64,000 nt of DNA from Argopecten irradians (taxonomy: Eukaryota > Mollusca > Bivalvia > Pectinida > Pectinidae), in assembly GCF_041381155.1 (NCBI RefSeq), contig NC_091143.1, forward strand, positions 27,219,331 to 27,283,330. Reading direction: 5' to 3'. Shown piece by piece: positions 38,401-53,400 of this stretch. The notes under the pieces are model-generated. The model had not been told where the DNA came from and did no database searches. It was given only the letters and a program-made list of their open reading frames with translations. Position numbers and translations under genes: made by a program. Each line of letters starts with the position of its first letter. Positions within the stretch are counted from its first letter, which is position 1.

Positions 38401-41400
38401 TGACAAGATAGGAGAGTACAAGTACCAGACATTGGATGTAATAGAACTGACATGTGTAACACTAAATTCCCCTCCCAATTTTTATAAAAAGCAATAATTA
38501 AACAAACCTTTTCATCGGTTGAAGAGGTGAGCAGTGCATACAGGAATAAGGATTTGTCACGCACATCCATGTCTCGGTAGAACGTCATCATGTAGAACAG
38601 TAAGTCTCCAACAGCTGGAAATCAATCAGGATATGATATTCTGTATGCTTTAATTGAATCATGCTGTTGTAATGGCATTAATAATCAGAAATAGTGAGAA
38701 AACTGTAAGGTTTTTCCTTAAATATGGGGTCACAGTAGCTAAGTGGCTAAGATATCCTAACACATTACTGTTAAATGTACCACAAGCCCTCCACTTCTGG
38801 GTTGGGAGTTTGAATCCTGTACAGAGCAGTGTACAGTTACTGACCACAGGTCAGGGTCAGTGGTTTTTATCTGGGCACTCCGGCTCCCCCATCCCTCAAC
38901 ATCATAAACCTGACTTATCCTTAAATGATATTGAACCACACAAACCAACCAAATTGCTTGAAATGTGCAGTTGAAATAATTTTATTACCATGCAATTAAT
39001 ACATTCATTATATTATATACCTATATGTAACCCTGCCTGGTATTATGTAAGTTAATTCTCCTAGAAATTAACCTCTAAGAATACAGAAGTCATCCTATTT
39101 TTTGACTTGTTCAATCAGCTGAGCTTAAACTATAAATCAAAGGTACAGAATGTGATTTCAGTGAAAACAATCCTTGAAACAGATACTTCCGAATTACATC
39201 TTTAAAGTGAACAGTCAGGCAAGGATGGCTAAAGTCGGTAAAAATGGTGTGAATGTATCCAGTATAATTTCTTATGAAATGGAAAAAATAAAATCTCTCG
39301 TCAAAATCTGTCTGCGTACGAAGAAATTAATTTAAAGTATGGGAATTCTAAAACGTCCTCCCGGCTCACTATGTCCGTGGTTACATTTCCACACAGCCTC
39401 GCTTTCAATGCTTTCAATTTTTCTTTACTTTAATGGTCAGAACTGGGAAACTAAGCAGAACTTGACTGTCGTATTAATATGTGAGAACTTTTGGAAGGCC
39501 AGTGAACGCATTTAGACTGGTTTTCTTTGCCCGACTATTCACTTTAAATCAGTTTTTGTAAGCTGGAGATGTTATATCAAATGCTGATGAGGATTTACTA
39601 CTAAACATCTTTTTACTATGATCTTACCAAGGTATAAATCCTCTGTGCCATGACATATGAGTAGATTTTGAATGACAGATAAGATTCCGTTGCCAAGCAA
39701 CCAGCTGCCATCATCAATCATGAGGGAATGTTTCGCTAAGTAGCTCAGAAATTTCACAGTGGACTGTAACAAATGTAAAAAAAATTAAACAATTTTAGAA
39801 GTTTGAGGAAATGTAATGTGTCTCAATAAAAATTTACATTAAACTAATATTTTAGACAGTTTGCATCCCCTGGATTTGCTTTGCTTTATGAATTGTAATG
39901 TGTCAATGTTCATTCTGTGATAGCAGGTAATTAAGATTCTGTAGAGTAAATAAAAAAGCATGAACTGTCAGTCCAACACTACCTAGAGCAATACTCCAAT
40001 TTACATTATCCCGGGAAACGCCTACATTTTAAAAACATCTAGTAACTTTACGTGTGTGTGTCTACCTGGATTTTTTTACCTACCAAAAGGTCATTTGGCA
40101 AAGGACGAACAAAAAAATGAAGCTTCAATTTCGAATGAATTTCTTATATTATGGACATCCTTCTTTACAATATTTTTAGAGACAAAAATAGATTTTGGGC
40201 TTTTGTAGCATAATAAAAGATGAAACAAGTGTTCCCCTTGTCAGCAATGTGCAGTTTAACAAATCTCCGGACGGCTTAGATTTATATTTCAATTGTATTT
40301 TACATTATGGACAGACAAACGAAGTTATATAAGGAGAGCATTGCACAGTATAAAAAAATAAAATTATTGAGTCCTCTCCGTACATGAATGGTGAGCACTT
40401 AAGTTACATCTTTTATAAGATAGAATATAAGTTTTGTTAATAGCGCTCTATGTTGAATTGCTACCAGTTTCTGTTTTGTTAGATAGGATGCATGGATTTA
40501 GATATGCATCAGGTAATTTTCATATTAATTAATTCGTGAAAATAAAAAGGCACCAAAAAACCATCTGTAGAGTAAATAAAAAGCATGTCTAGTAGACGGC
40601 AAATATCACTCCATTAATTTTGTTTAAGATAATGTGAAACCTATCAGCAAAATAGCATACTACATGTAATCAGCAAAAATAGGTTCCTTGAAATCGAAAC
40701 GCATAATTAACTTAATCTTATTTTTGTAAGTTGAGTTAATGCTTAGAGAGTTTTTTATAGGTGATTTTTCATTCAATTAATCAATTAACAATTGAAATTC
40801 AGATGCCGTAAGAATGTGCAATTTTACAACACACTTTTGCAGAAATTTTCATACAGTTTTTTTCATTAATGTATTATCATTTCATCACTCCAATAGTATT
40901 ATCTTAGGGAGACAAGATGTCATGTATCAGAAATTACCTATAATTAAGATCTTTTTTTTTACATAGAATTACCAAGACATAAATTTCGCCACCTCCATAT
41001 AAAATCAAGACCTGTAGAATTGTCAGAATAGGATATGACAAGACATGGATTACACTCTATCACATACCCTCAACTCCACTACCCTCCACTTAAACCACAC
41101 CCTCCTCCCCCAACAACCACCATCACCCCATCCCATCCCCAAGTAAAAACACAAAATTCATGGTAGTGAGAATATATACAGAGGAATGTGAAAAAGCAGT
41201 CTGAAGTATCTTGCATTACTGTTTGAAAATTAGCGTTGAATTTCCCAGATTCATAATTAATAAATATACCTTGGGTTCAATTTCTGTATGCAGAGAAGCA
41301 CTCTTCATGACCTGGAGGTAGAAATAGAAATAGGCAGCTGCCTGATCCTCAGGCGTCGTCACAATCTGGTGGTGTAGTAGACTTAGTATCTCTGTATACA

Positions 41401-44400
41401 CAGGACTGGCAAACATATCATATGAGTAGATTAAGTATTTCTATACACAGGGTTGGTAAATATATAATATGAGTAGATTTAGTATTTCTGTATACAATGG
41501 GCTGGTATATACACGTATATAGATGCACAATTTAGAGGAACTCTTTCTTTTGGGGAAAATATATTAAACTTCAATGTAAGCATTCACTAAATTAAATAGA
41601 AATGAAGAATGGGATATCAAACACACATATATTTTGAAATACCTGTCTGGTGTTGTGTTTCTCAAACATTCAATGAAGTCCAAAGCATGTGGAATGAAGT
41701 AGGGAAATCCAGATATGAGGCCTCGCAGAAACCTGGAATCATGAAAATATCAACTGAGAATATAAACTGGTAATATGCTCCTGCTCAAAAGTACATACCA
41801 TTTTGTTTTTATTAAATCATCCATGCTAAAGCTGTAAGAAATTTTCTGATATTAAAGTCTACCTCAAATCTTAATATTTACATTTAAGGGGAATGGGCTT
41901 TTTTGAAGATAATATGGTTCAAAATTTTCCCTTACAGGGAGCAACTGTCTTTGAGGATACAGACGGTTCTTAAAATATATTCAAGAGAGAAACAAACACT
42001 CGAATATCAATGGGAAACCAGAGTTTTGCATGTTTTCCATATCAAGAATGGGCTACTTTAACATTATAATTTTTCAATATAGATTTTTTTCTTAAAAGTA
42101 TGTGTTGTACAACTGAAAAAGACATTTCTTTTATATAGACCTTAATGATTAAGTTTGCTACCCTGATTTCTGTATACTAACCGGTTGATATCCTGAGAGA
42201 AAGATTTACTACAGTGTCGCTGATACATGTGGAACAGAGCACGGAATAGAACCACAGCGACACGGTCACTTCCTGTATGCCAGACCAACTTGTGGAGGTA
42301 TCCTAGACTGCCGAGTAACAATGCTGCAGCTACACCTAAAACCACAATAAAACACCAAACCACATTACAACACAAATGTTAAAGAAGTACTGAAATATTA
42401 TAAGACTCCTTCTTATGTGGATATGAAGGATTGGGATATTCTACCCAAGGGTCACAAAACGTAGTAAAACTCAAGGCTTGCCGAGGGTTTTGCAACATTT
42501 TGTGATCCCGAGGGTAGAATATCCCTATCCTTCATATCCACTTATGAAAGAGTATTTTTCTTTCATATTTCGACGTTTTATTGCAATTTTATAACTATAA
42601 TATCCCACCATTTTGAAATAAATTAGAAGAAAGCTAGAGGTCAATATTTCATACATGAAAAATAATGTGACATTTTCAAAAAAAAAATCCATTGTTTGCA
42701 TCTTTTATAGTAAAACTAGTCAAGTCTGTGAAAAAAATGTTAAAACTTTACCGAGGAAATAGATATTCTGTTGACACTGACGTCACAAGGCTATATTGCA
42801 TGGGTAGCCATGCGATACAGCCTCAGATGGCATGAGTTTATTTCCCTAGACCAGCCAGTATTACAACCGTAGGTATGAAAGAAAATACAGATATTTGGAG
42901 AGATTGCCTTGTTTTCTTGGAACTGCAATCTGTCAGTCATTTTTATTGAAAGTTCTCTTACTGAACAGAGTAGCATTGGGGTGTTACAATATTCTACAAA
43001 TTATTTTACTTAGTCATAATTTTTAGTAACATTTAAAGAAAAAATAAAAACATGTTTGTTGTTTACATCTGATAAATACATCAGAAAAATTATCCTCATA
43101 TCAAACTTGATAATCTAAATACATTATCAACTTACATTGTGCTTAATATCTGTTACCTATATATCAAAACAGTTCCTATCATTTAGTTTAAGGAATGTAC
43201 TATTTAGTATATATGAATCAGTAATATATGTGTTTCATTTCACTTGTGCTTTTCCATTGTATTGAATATAGATTGTTATCATATGCATGTGATGTATATT
43301 TTGATGATTTATGTCAATTTTGTTTGTGTTTATATAATGAGGGCCATATGGAAGATTAGCTCCATGCTAAATATGCCACCCTCAATAAATAAAGTATTAT
43401 TATTATTATTATCATTAAAAGTGACAGTAAAACTTAAATGTCTTCTCTCATACACGACAGGATGAGATGCAATAGGAAGGGGGACATGGGTAAAATTACA
43501 TGTACCAACCCTACCCATGGTTTCTAGCTGTCAAATCAAAAACAAACTGCTCTATCAATTTAGGGGTAGATTAATAAATATGCATTGCACTTACCACTAG
43601 GTTCCACAGGCAGAGGAAGGAAGCACAGATTAAAAAGACAGAGCTTGGCTAGTTGGCAATCGGGTGGATCGAAGACACTAGGAAAGAAACACAGTCGGTA
43701 TTTCTCTGCCATTGCTGATGGTAACAGGTAAGTACCTTCGTCACATGACTGAAACAATTTTGATTTAGAGAGAAATGAAAAACTTCTGACTAAGCTTTTT
43801 ATCAAAATGATCTAAATGCAATATTTCCAAAACTTATCTTATTACAATATGGTTTTGAGTTTCAATTTTTCTTATTAAAAAATCATAACACCTTTATAAC
43901 GAACATATTGCAACAAATTCATAATTTACATAGTACAATATAGTTTCCATGCTCCATCAAGGTTCCTTTAAGATGTTTGTAAATATCATATGTGTATAAC
44001 AAATAATGCTAATAAATGAAGTAATTTTGTTGGTCCCCAGAGGTATTTTAAACTGCATTTTACTGCACATGTATGTTCTTAACATATCTTTGAAATACCC
44101 CCATCACATAAAGTAATATTTATTGTACAGAGAACTCCAAAAAAATTATTGCTTCCTATATGAATACTCTGGTTATTTGCATATTTTCATCTGGAAAATC
44201 TCTTATGCAAAAACCAGAATACTCTTGACTTTCATAAAACCTTTAAGATATCTCCAAAGCATGAAATAAACGATTTATTGTATTTCATATTTTGAACTTT
44301 CTGTTAATTTCTGCTAGATATTTCAGAATTGCAGCTCACATAAGCTGGTGGAATACATGGCATGTGCTACAAAATGGAGAAAACTGTTTTGTTACTTTTT

Positions 44401-47400
44401 CAATGTGATAAATCAATGACCACTTTCATGCTTACCAGGGAATGGTGTCTCATCCAATGACACACAAAAAGTCTGTGGGCGGGACTTAATGATGGATGAT
44501 TGATAGATGTTAGGAGTCTTTGGATTAACTGTTTCTCCTCCCCTTCTGTCAACACCTCTTTCTCAAACTCTCTCTGTATCATCAGAAAATGTAAAATATC
44601 ACAAACAGTGTTAAATATCTTTCTAACTGCTTGCATTTCTACGATATCAAACATGACCGTAATATATACTGATGTACAGTCAAATTAAGGAATCACTAGG
44701 ACTTTTTAAAGGTACATTAGACAGTTGAAAGTATGCTTACATGTAAAACATAATATGAAAATTCATATGCAAATCAGGTGAATAGTTTTAGTTATATTTG
44801 TTTCAAACTTTACATCTCAATTTTGCATAATTATCATAGATCTTCATCATTTTCTAATCTTTATGCCTCATAAAAACATCAGATAATTGTATTAACTGTT
44901 ACTCTTTAAGACTAGTACCTGTAGATATAGAACAAGATGTAATGTAGAAATATCCATTGTGGCCATATGATGCAGCATCAAAGGCTTGAAAATCTGAAAG
45001 AAAAATTTTCAGTTTTATTTTATTGTATACAGTATTTTATTTCGTGGAACGGCATACATATTGATGTTCATAGAATAAGTTTTCAAATGGTTGTATGCTT
45101 AAAGTTGTATTTCTTGTAATTTTCACTGAAACGATATGTCGTTTTAACATTTGATATTGGAACATGGACATGTATCTTGATGATTTAGCTTCCCAAAACC
45201 ATTTGTCAGCCTGTAAGAGAGCCGAAATCTAGGGATCATATATTCCTGGTTTTGAATAAAACGCCTTCAATCACCACTATGTTCAGTACCTTCGGGTTTT
45301 GTCGGAATTCCGAATCGTATCACGTGACTGACGTCCACACGTCCTGCACGTGGTGATCCAAGTAACTAGCGTAAGCGCACATGTGTTTGTTTACGTTTTC
45401 CTTCTGGGTAATATGAGCAAATCGTGCTGGTATATGTCCACAGAGCGAGCATTTGAAACATCTAATTCACACATTGCCGTAATTCAATATTGTGTTTATC
45501 AAATATTGTTATGTGCGAGCATTATTTTCTTTGTAGATCCAGTCTGCTACAGAGGTCGACCACATGTTTTGTTTACGAAAAATTGTTGACATTTCTCTTG
45601 GTTTCACAACCCTCGTGTTACTTCGAGATTGTCGCAACAATGTTCGGAAGAGTTCGGAATGATTCGGCCTCTTTCGAGCGTATTTTTCACGTGTACACGT
45701 TAAAAAGATTTTTTACTTTTATAATTCAAAATACTTCCAGTACTGCAACTTTATAAAAAGTGGTAAAAGTAGAAAGTTTAAAACTCAGACAAACGGAGAA
45801 AAATATGTATAACACTTAAACAGTTTCACTATGACAAAAAGAGCGAAAGTGATAGACCATACAACTTTAAGGAGAAAACATTTTGATGAAACTGCATATT
45901 TGCAGGGAAGAGAAGTTATAACTATAGTTTATAAGATGTAACACTTACAAGCTTTTACAATATTACAATTCCACACATAAGAGGACAAGTTTTAACAATG
46001 TGTATATACTAAGGCAGTCACTGGCAGCAGTCACAGAACATCCCGTGGTATTTTCATAATATTCCACACTTGGAGAAGAGAAGATTTGTAAATATCAATT
46101 GGTGTAAATATCTATTGTATCATGTACCATAGTTCTTTGTTAAATCATATTTACCATAGCAGACATCTCAGGTAAGTGATGGATGAAGTTCACCAATGAC
46201 AGGACCACATGCCACAGTCCACTTGGCGTCAGTAATGCCACATTTTCCATCACCATGGATACCATTTGCCGCATCTCTTGAGGTTCAGAGGAAAACTGGC
46301 GATCAAGTCGCTAATAAAAGTTGAAAAAGAAATAATGTTGATATTCTGTATCACAGTTAGTCTATAGTTTAAAAGCATCACATTGCATGTGTTACAATAC
46401 TCTTAGCATCCATAATTATTACAGTTACTAATTGCAGTTATTCATTAAGCAAATTAGAATTGTTTGTACTAGCAGTAAAACACGTTAACAACAAATTCAT
46501 GATTATTTTTAAGATGTATGTTATATGTTATTGTACATGTAAGTATTTACATTCGCCCTCAGAGGTTCGTATTAACCTTGTTTTATGTTATTGTATATGT
46601 ACATGTAAGTAGAGTGTATTTTCATTCGCCCTCAGAGGTTTGTATTAACCTTGTTTTATGTTATTGACTTTAATCTAGTCCTCAACCTGGATAATGGTAC
46701 ATTCAATTATAACATACAAACAACCCTAGAGCTACGTTACAGAATAATTAAACTGATAGAAGACTATAATTATTGATATTTAGTAACCTCCATCATTACA
46801 CAAAAAAGATTACATGGCGAAGGAAAACAATAAATAGGCTAGAATAGACTTTTTTCTTATTGATATCTTTTAATCAATTCAGAAAAAGAAAATATACACT
46901 CTAAGTTACAGAAGTGGATCATTTTATATCTCTAGATTTAAAAACTTAAATTTTGTTTCAAAGGGTAAAGGTCTTTGGAAATTTAAACTACAGTTCTTCT
47001 TTATGACAAGAATATATTAAAAAATAAAAAATACTATTGCTAGAGTTAAACAACAATATGCTTCAACAATTAATAACAACACATCAATGATATATTAGAT
47101 AAGATTTATTAGACATTAATGATCAATTGTTTTTCTTTTAATGGAAATTAGAGGGTGCTACAATAAAATATTCTTCACACCTTAAAAAGAAAAAGCAAGA
47201 AAGAAAAACAACTTCGACAGATATTGAAAATATTGATGGGGGAAACTAAATGGTTACGAAGATTACGCTAACTAAAAAAAAATGAACTTGAAAAATTTAA
47301 AAATGAGTGGGGAAAGGATAAGATGCACAACCTGATTAGACGAGGCGGACAAAACCTAAACAAGATACTTTTGTAATTCTAGTAATCACATACATTGCAT

Positions 47401-50400
47401 AATAAAACTATAAACAGAATAGAAAGAGATAATGGAAGAAATCATCATATGTACAGGAAAGCATTTCTATGCAGAGGTGCGAAAACTTTTTACATAATCT
47501 ATACCAAGACCGTTCTGACTCTCTCCAACAAATGTAAATTTGATGATACTTCTTCAAGGATGTAATATTGATAGACTTTAGACCACAAAGTAAACAGCTT
47601 GATGGAAATTAACAGAAACAAGAACTTTTTATTTGTCACTTAAAAAATGAAAAACTTCAAATTACTGGAGCTGATCGCTTCACTGTGAATTTTTTAAATT
47701 TTTTTGGTAGGACATTAACGCATTTTTTAGTTCGATCTTTAAGACATATGGATCTGAAATTGGACAGATGTCGATTACACAGCGCACAGGTATCATTACA
47801 TGCATCCCAAATAGGTGATAAACCACTAGACAATATTTAAATAATTGGGACGTTGTAACTTTATTGAATGTTAAATAAAACTAGCCTAGTCATGCATAGC
47901 AAACAGACTAAAAACAACATCTGGACACAATTGTTCAAAAAACACAAACAGGTTTTATTTAAAGGTAGATATATTGGAGAAAAAACTAGATAATTTATGA
48001 CTTGATACAGAAGTTATAAGTATTTGTGAGAAAAACGCATTTTATAGATTTCGAAAAAGACTTTTGACCGGTATCTTGGAATTTTCTCTGAAAAAGTCAT
48101 GGATTTTTTAAACTATTGGTGATATGTTTAAAAATGGGTACTAGACATTTCGTAAAAACACATTTTCTGCCATAACTCAAAATTGTATTTCTACCAAAAC
48201 CTTTTAGTATTGGCCGAGGCTGCGCCAAGGCGGACCCCATATCACCATATTTATTTTCCTAGTCGCAGAAAATATAGTATTATGATTAAAAATAACAAAA
48301 ACATAAAGCGGTATAGGTATTGGAGAGGAAAAACCATAAACTTTCGCAGGTTCGGCTGCGACACATCTCTCATCTTAGATGGATCAGAGAAATCATTTAA
48401 TGAATCATTGAAGGTTTTAGACACTTTTGGGACAAAATCATTCAGGCTGAAATAAATAATGATAAAACAAATGTCATATGGATTGGAAGTATGAAATTTC
48501 CAGTATGATGTTCTACCACCATAGATGGAAATAGTGTGGGGGAAAACAAAATTCACCTTATTAGGTGGACTTTTCTATAAATGTAGATGAAATTAGTAAT
48601 AGAATTTGATAAAGGCATTAATTCAGATAGATAAAAATATTGTGCAATGTCAAAAAGGGTGCTCACACCCATAGGAAGTAATTGTAGTAATAAAATCCAT
48701 TTTATTACCTAAATTAAATCACCTATTTATGGCTTATTCCTAACCCAAATTATAAGATAGAATCAATTACGCTGAATATAAACTTCTTACACTTTGTTTA
48801 GGCACATCATCAATTGATCGAATAAAAACGGGCATAATTGTTTAAAATTAGTGGAGGGGCGTGTAATATGGATTGGACTCCAGAAATTATAATAAGTTTA
48901 AAATCAACTTGGTACGAAGATAATAGTGGCTGAAGAAAAAAGAATGGATAAGCTATATTTGAAACAGAACATTTTAAAATTTCAAAGTTTATCGATATGG
49001 GATCAGATTTTTGGAAAAAAAGTTAAAAACTAATAATAATTTTGGGAAAATGTTTTCCAAGCATGGTCAAACATATCTGCTTCTGACTTCATCACCACCA
49101 CTTGAAGGCAATTTATAAAATCTCCTGTATGGTTTATCCCCTTCTAAAAAGGATTAATGTATCCTTTGTCAATAAAGAATGGTACGATGTAAGTATAAAA
49201 TTTATATCAGTCTTTATGGATTCCAAATCAAATGTTTTTGAATTTTGAAAGTTCAAACAAAAATTTAATTTTAGAAATCTTCCAATTTTTGTTCTATGTG
49301 GAATTTGCGAATCAATCAAAACTGGCGCTATGGATTGAACCCAAAATAACCGTAAGGGAAAAAATTTTGTAAGACTTTTATCCAAATCATATGTATTTTC
49401 ATTCATGTACAATTCACTTCTAAAAGAGCTGAATTGAAGTGGACTTTCGTGAAAAATTTAAACCTTGTTTTATGGTTCCAATGACAAACATTAGAATTAT
49501 TGAGTATGTAATGTAACTGTAAAGTCAACATCAAGTGTATTTTAAAAGGATTTGGCGATGCTTATAGAGTGATACAATTAAAATATATAAAACTATTCAA
49601 TTAAATTTAAACTTCTACATTCGCCCTCAGAGGTTTGTATTAACCTTGTTTTATGTTATTGTATATGTAAGTAAGTACAGTGTATTTTCATTTCGCCCTC
49701 AGAGGTTCGTATTAACCTTGTTTTATGTTATTGTATATGTATATGTAAGTACAGTGTATTTTCATTCGCCCTCAGAGGTTTGTATTAACCTTGTTTTATG
49801 TTATTGTATATGTATATGTAAGTACAGTGTATTTTCATTCGCCCTCAGAGGTTTGTATTAACCTTGTTTTATGTTATTGTATATGTACATGTAGTAAGTA
49901 CAGTGTATTTTCATTCGCCCTCAGAGGTTCATAACAGTGTTTTATGGTATATATATAATTTGGCATTTTTAACAGCAATTAATCAGCATTGTGCAATCAA
50001 ATCCCTTTAAATATATAGAAGAATGCGTATGGATATGCTAGAATTTCAGATGACTTAACAATGAACAAATGTTCATATTATAATGTCTTCACTTACATTT
50101 CCATTAGCACCATTGGGAGAGTCGTTACCAGTCAAACTGTAAATAAAATCATTCATCTCCTTTTGTAAGCATATGAAATACAAACTGCACATTTATACTA
50201 TACCAAACACATTTATTCTAGCTATCAAAATATATTTTCTTATGTGAAATTCATCATATTTAGATCATTAATGCATTCATCAAAACTGCACAACTATATC
50301 AAAAGGTAATCGCATTCAGATTGTGTGTTTTAAAATAGTAAATAGGTAATCGCATTCAGATTGTGTGTTTTAAAATAGTAAATAGGTAATCGCATTCAGA

Positions 50401-53400
50401 TTGTGTGTTTTAAAATAGTAAATTTATATGATGCAGATTCCGCATTCCCACAAAAAAAATTCCATTGTTTTTAAAAAACAAACATATAATCTCTTCATGA
50501 TTTTGTGAAAAAATTTTTGTTGTTCTCTTTGGGCTAAATTGGTGTGTGTTTAACAAAAATTATTTTAAGCAGTTTATTTGAATATTTAGATACCTCACAA
50601 CCTGATTTGAGAAGGATTAAAATGATTAGTTTAATTTGATTGGAATTTTCTATGAATGGATGATCGATAAAAATCAGAGAGGTCAAAGAAAAATCTAGTA
50701 ATCAATGTATGGCATCTAATTATATATATAATCCAAGAGTCATTGAAACACCAAGATGATGAGCTAGGAATGGAATGTCTTTACATCACATCATCATCCT
50801 ATAAACAAAGGATCTAAATCACTGATATTATTAATGCACCAACCATATTGCATGCTCAATCACTTTGACGACCAAGAGGAGATAATCCTGGTATATATCT
50901 GATCTTTCCATTTTCATAATCCTTCGAAATGTTTCCCTTTCTTTTATCAGACAACCCTTCAATAAAAAGAAATGTTTCAATTTTAACATGGTTAGGATTT
51001 GAATTTACATACCTTAAAGCAGTTGATAACTTGATTAGCCACAAGCAGCATAACCTTGAAGACCTTAATTGGTCTCTGAATTACACCAGTAGGTATACGT
51101 TTTCAACTGGCCTCTTACCCCTACAATGTACTTTAAAGATACAAGACTATTTTCTAAACTATAGGTGGGATATAAAATAACTAAGATGTCCCTTGTTATA
51201 TTACCCAAAAGTAACACTTTCTTTTCTAGCCTGTCATAGAACTTCGTGAATGAACTACTGCGAACCAACTTTCTTTCACAGATATTAAGATTTGCGACTT
51301 CCATTTCAAAACAAGTTTGCAAAGATTAATATTTGCTGATTTAAAAATTGAATAGAAATTCCTTTCAAAGTATATATATATATGGTGTAAATATTAATTC
51401 CTGGAGATAAACTTTTGCAAATTTACTCCGATTGTGAAATTCGCAAATGGGGCTAATTCACGTATCACGTGATACCTGATAACTTCACTTCAGCAGGAAA
51501 TTTACAAAGATTTATGTTCCATCAGCACTGGAGATACTAGTCCCTCACAAATGTTATCAAGTATCACATGGTATTAGACGAGTCATATTTGATATATAAT
51601 TTTGTAATATACTCTTAAAGTTACAATGAAGTAATATGTGCCGTAACTGGGCGATAATTTTGACATGCTATTTTTTCATCATTAATTTATCAAAAACCAT
51701 AAGGTTTGATGAATAAAGCTGTAAAAACCATTCAAATGGCTTCAGATGACTTATAAACGTTAGTTATAACACGGAAATTTTGTACTAAAAAAATGTTGTT
51801 TTTATGCCTTAAATATGTTTTAATGAAAACATACCTGCAGAAGTCACTTTACAATTACTAAAAACATTGTAAAAATGTGTAATGAAATTGTAGACCACAA
51901 TTTGGCTTCATGGTCTCACCGTATGTACTCATTTCATTTCACTATTGATGTAAACAAATGATTTTTGGCAGTACTGCCAAAAATCATTTTCAGCTCTTAT
52001 TTGTACATGTGAAATTAAAACCAATGCATTGAAAGCACTGTAATTTTCAAAAAGTTGGTAATTTTTGGTGATGAATAGCATATTAAAAGCTCATCTTGAT
52101 TCGTGAGTATGAAAAATACGGCACATATACTTTTAATGATAAAGACAATAAAGTAATACCTACCGGCATCCAATCTTCAAACTGTATAAGGCATTCACAT
52201 GCACATGCCCGGAGCCTCTTTGTCTCCGACACATTGCTTGGTGATGAGGCAACATTAACAATAGCTTCACAGGACTGTTTGAAGATGTCACCATCCTAAA
52301 ATTCACAAAAGGTAAAGCTATAACACTGAAGTCATATAAAGCCCCATTACTTTGTAGTGATCTTTAATTCTTAATAGGGTCATAATATTTAACATTCTTT
52401 AATGATTACTTGGCTGGTATAGACCAACATCAATTTACAAAGAAAATCAAATTTTCAATTTTCTCTTCTTTTTTTTTTCCAATTGTGATTCAGTGGATTT
52501 CTTTTAATGTCATGTTCCATTTGTCGGGTAAAAATGTGATATTAAGAGGAATGTTGCATCAACAAAGCATTTTTTGTCATTTTCATGCATCAAAACAGGT
52601 GACGTCACCATGATAATTCATGAAAAGTGACATATTAAATGAAGGTTGTTTTTTAATAAGAAAAATGTCTATCATCCCCCCAAAAGAGAGAAAAAATTGG
52701 TGCATTAAGAAAATGTGATATTAAGTAGAAAATGACATTATCCAATGTGACATTAAGAGGGTTAATATACTGTATTAATATCATCCCTACCAATTGGTCA
52801 TACTGGACAAGCAGTGTGGTGATTGTCATGAGAAGCTGTTCCAAAAACAAGGATTGGCTATCCATTTTGGTGTTGTACTGGTGAAATACATCCAGCAAAG
52901 AAGCAATGATCTGGTCAACACTAAAAAAACATAATTGTCTATCTAAAGTAATATTGAAATCACCAGATCTTAAATATATGTACATATATCCAAATTACTT
53001 CAGAAAATTAAGTCTTGAACAGTATATGCTTAAAAAATCTATAAAATATATGGGTCAAATCATTTTGGCAGCTAGTCAAAGAATAAAATTATCAACTGTT
53101 GATTTTTTCATGGGGATTAGTGCCACATCATATAGCTATTATTGCAACTCATCCTTGATACTCCACGGGTTACTATCACTAACGTTATATCCACCCCTTG
53201 ACTACCTCATAGTAAAACTAGAGGCAGTTCAGGAGAAAACAACTGACCAAGGAATCACAGGCCTGCAGAGACTTCCTTTGAAGATTACAGAAGAGAGCAA
53301 CACCCAACATCAAAGCCACTCATGTCAACCAGTGTATTGTTATACAATATTCTTTTGATGTATATCAAAGGACTAAATTACCTGAGTCTAATCTGTTGCC

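Noticed and set aside
49646-49861. Open frame with repeating YVIVYV and VFSF phrases
   Set aside because: A by-product of the 73-bp minisatellite; the unit length is not a multiple of three, so the repeats shift frame.
50929-51180. 83-codon plus-strand frame
   Set aside because: Overlaps AP5B1 exon 5 on the opposite strand; the minus-strand reading gives the conserved AP5B1 segment with correct phases.
51065-51322. 85-codon minus-strand frame considered as an AP5B1 exon
   Set aside because: Neither its sequence nor its splice phase fits between exons 4 and 5; the true exon 5 is 50956-50844.
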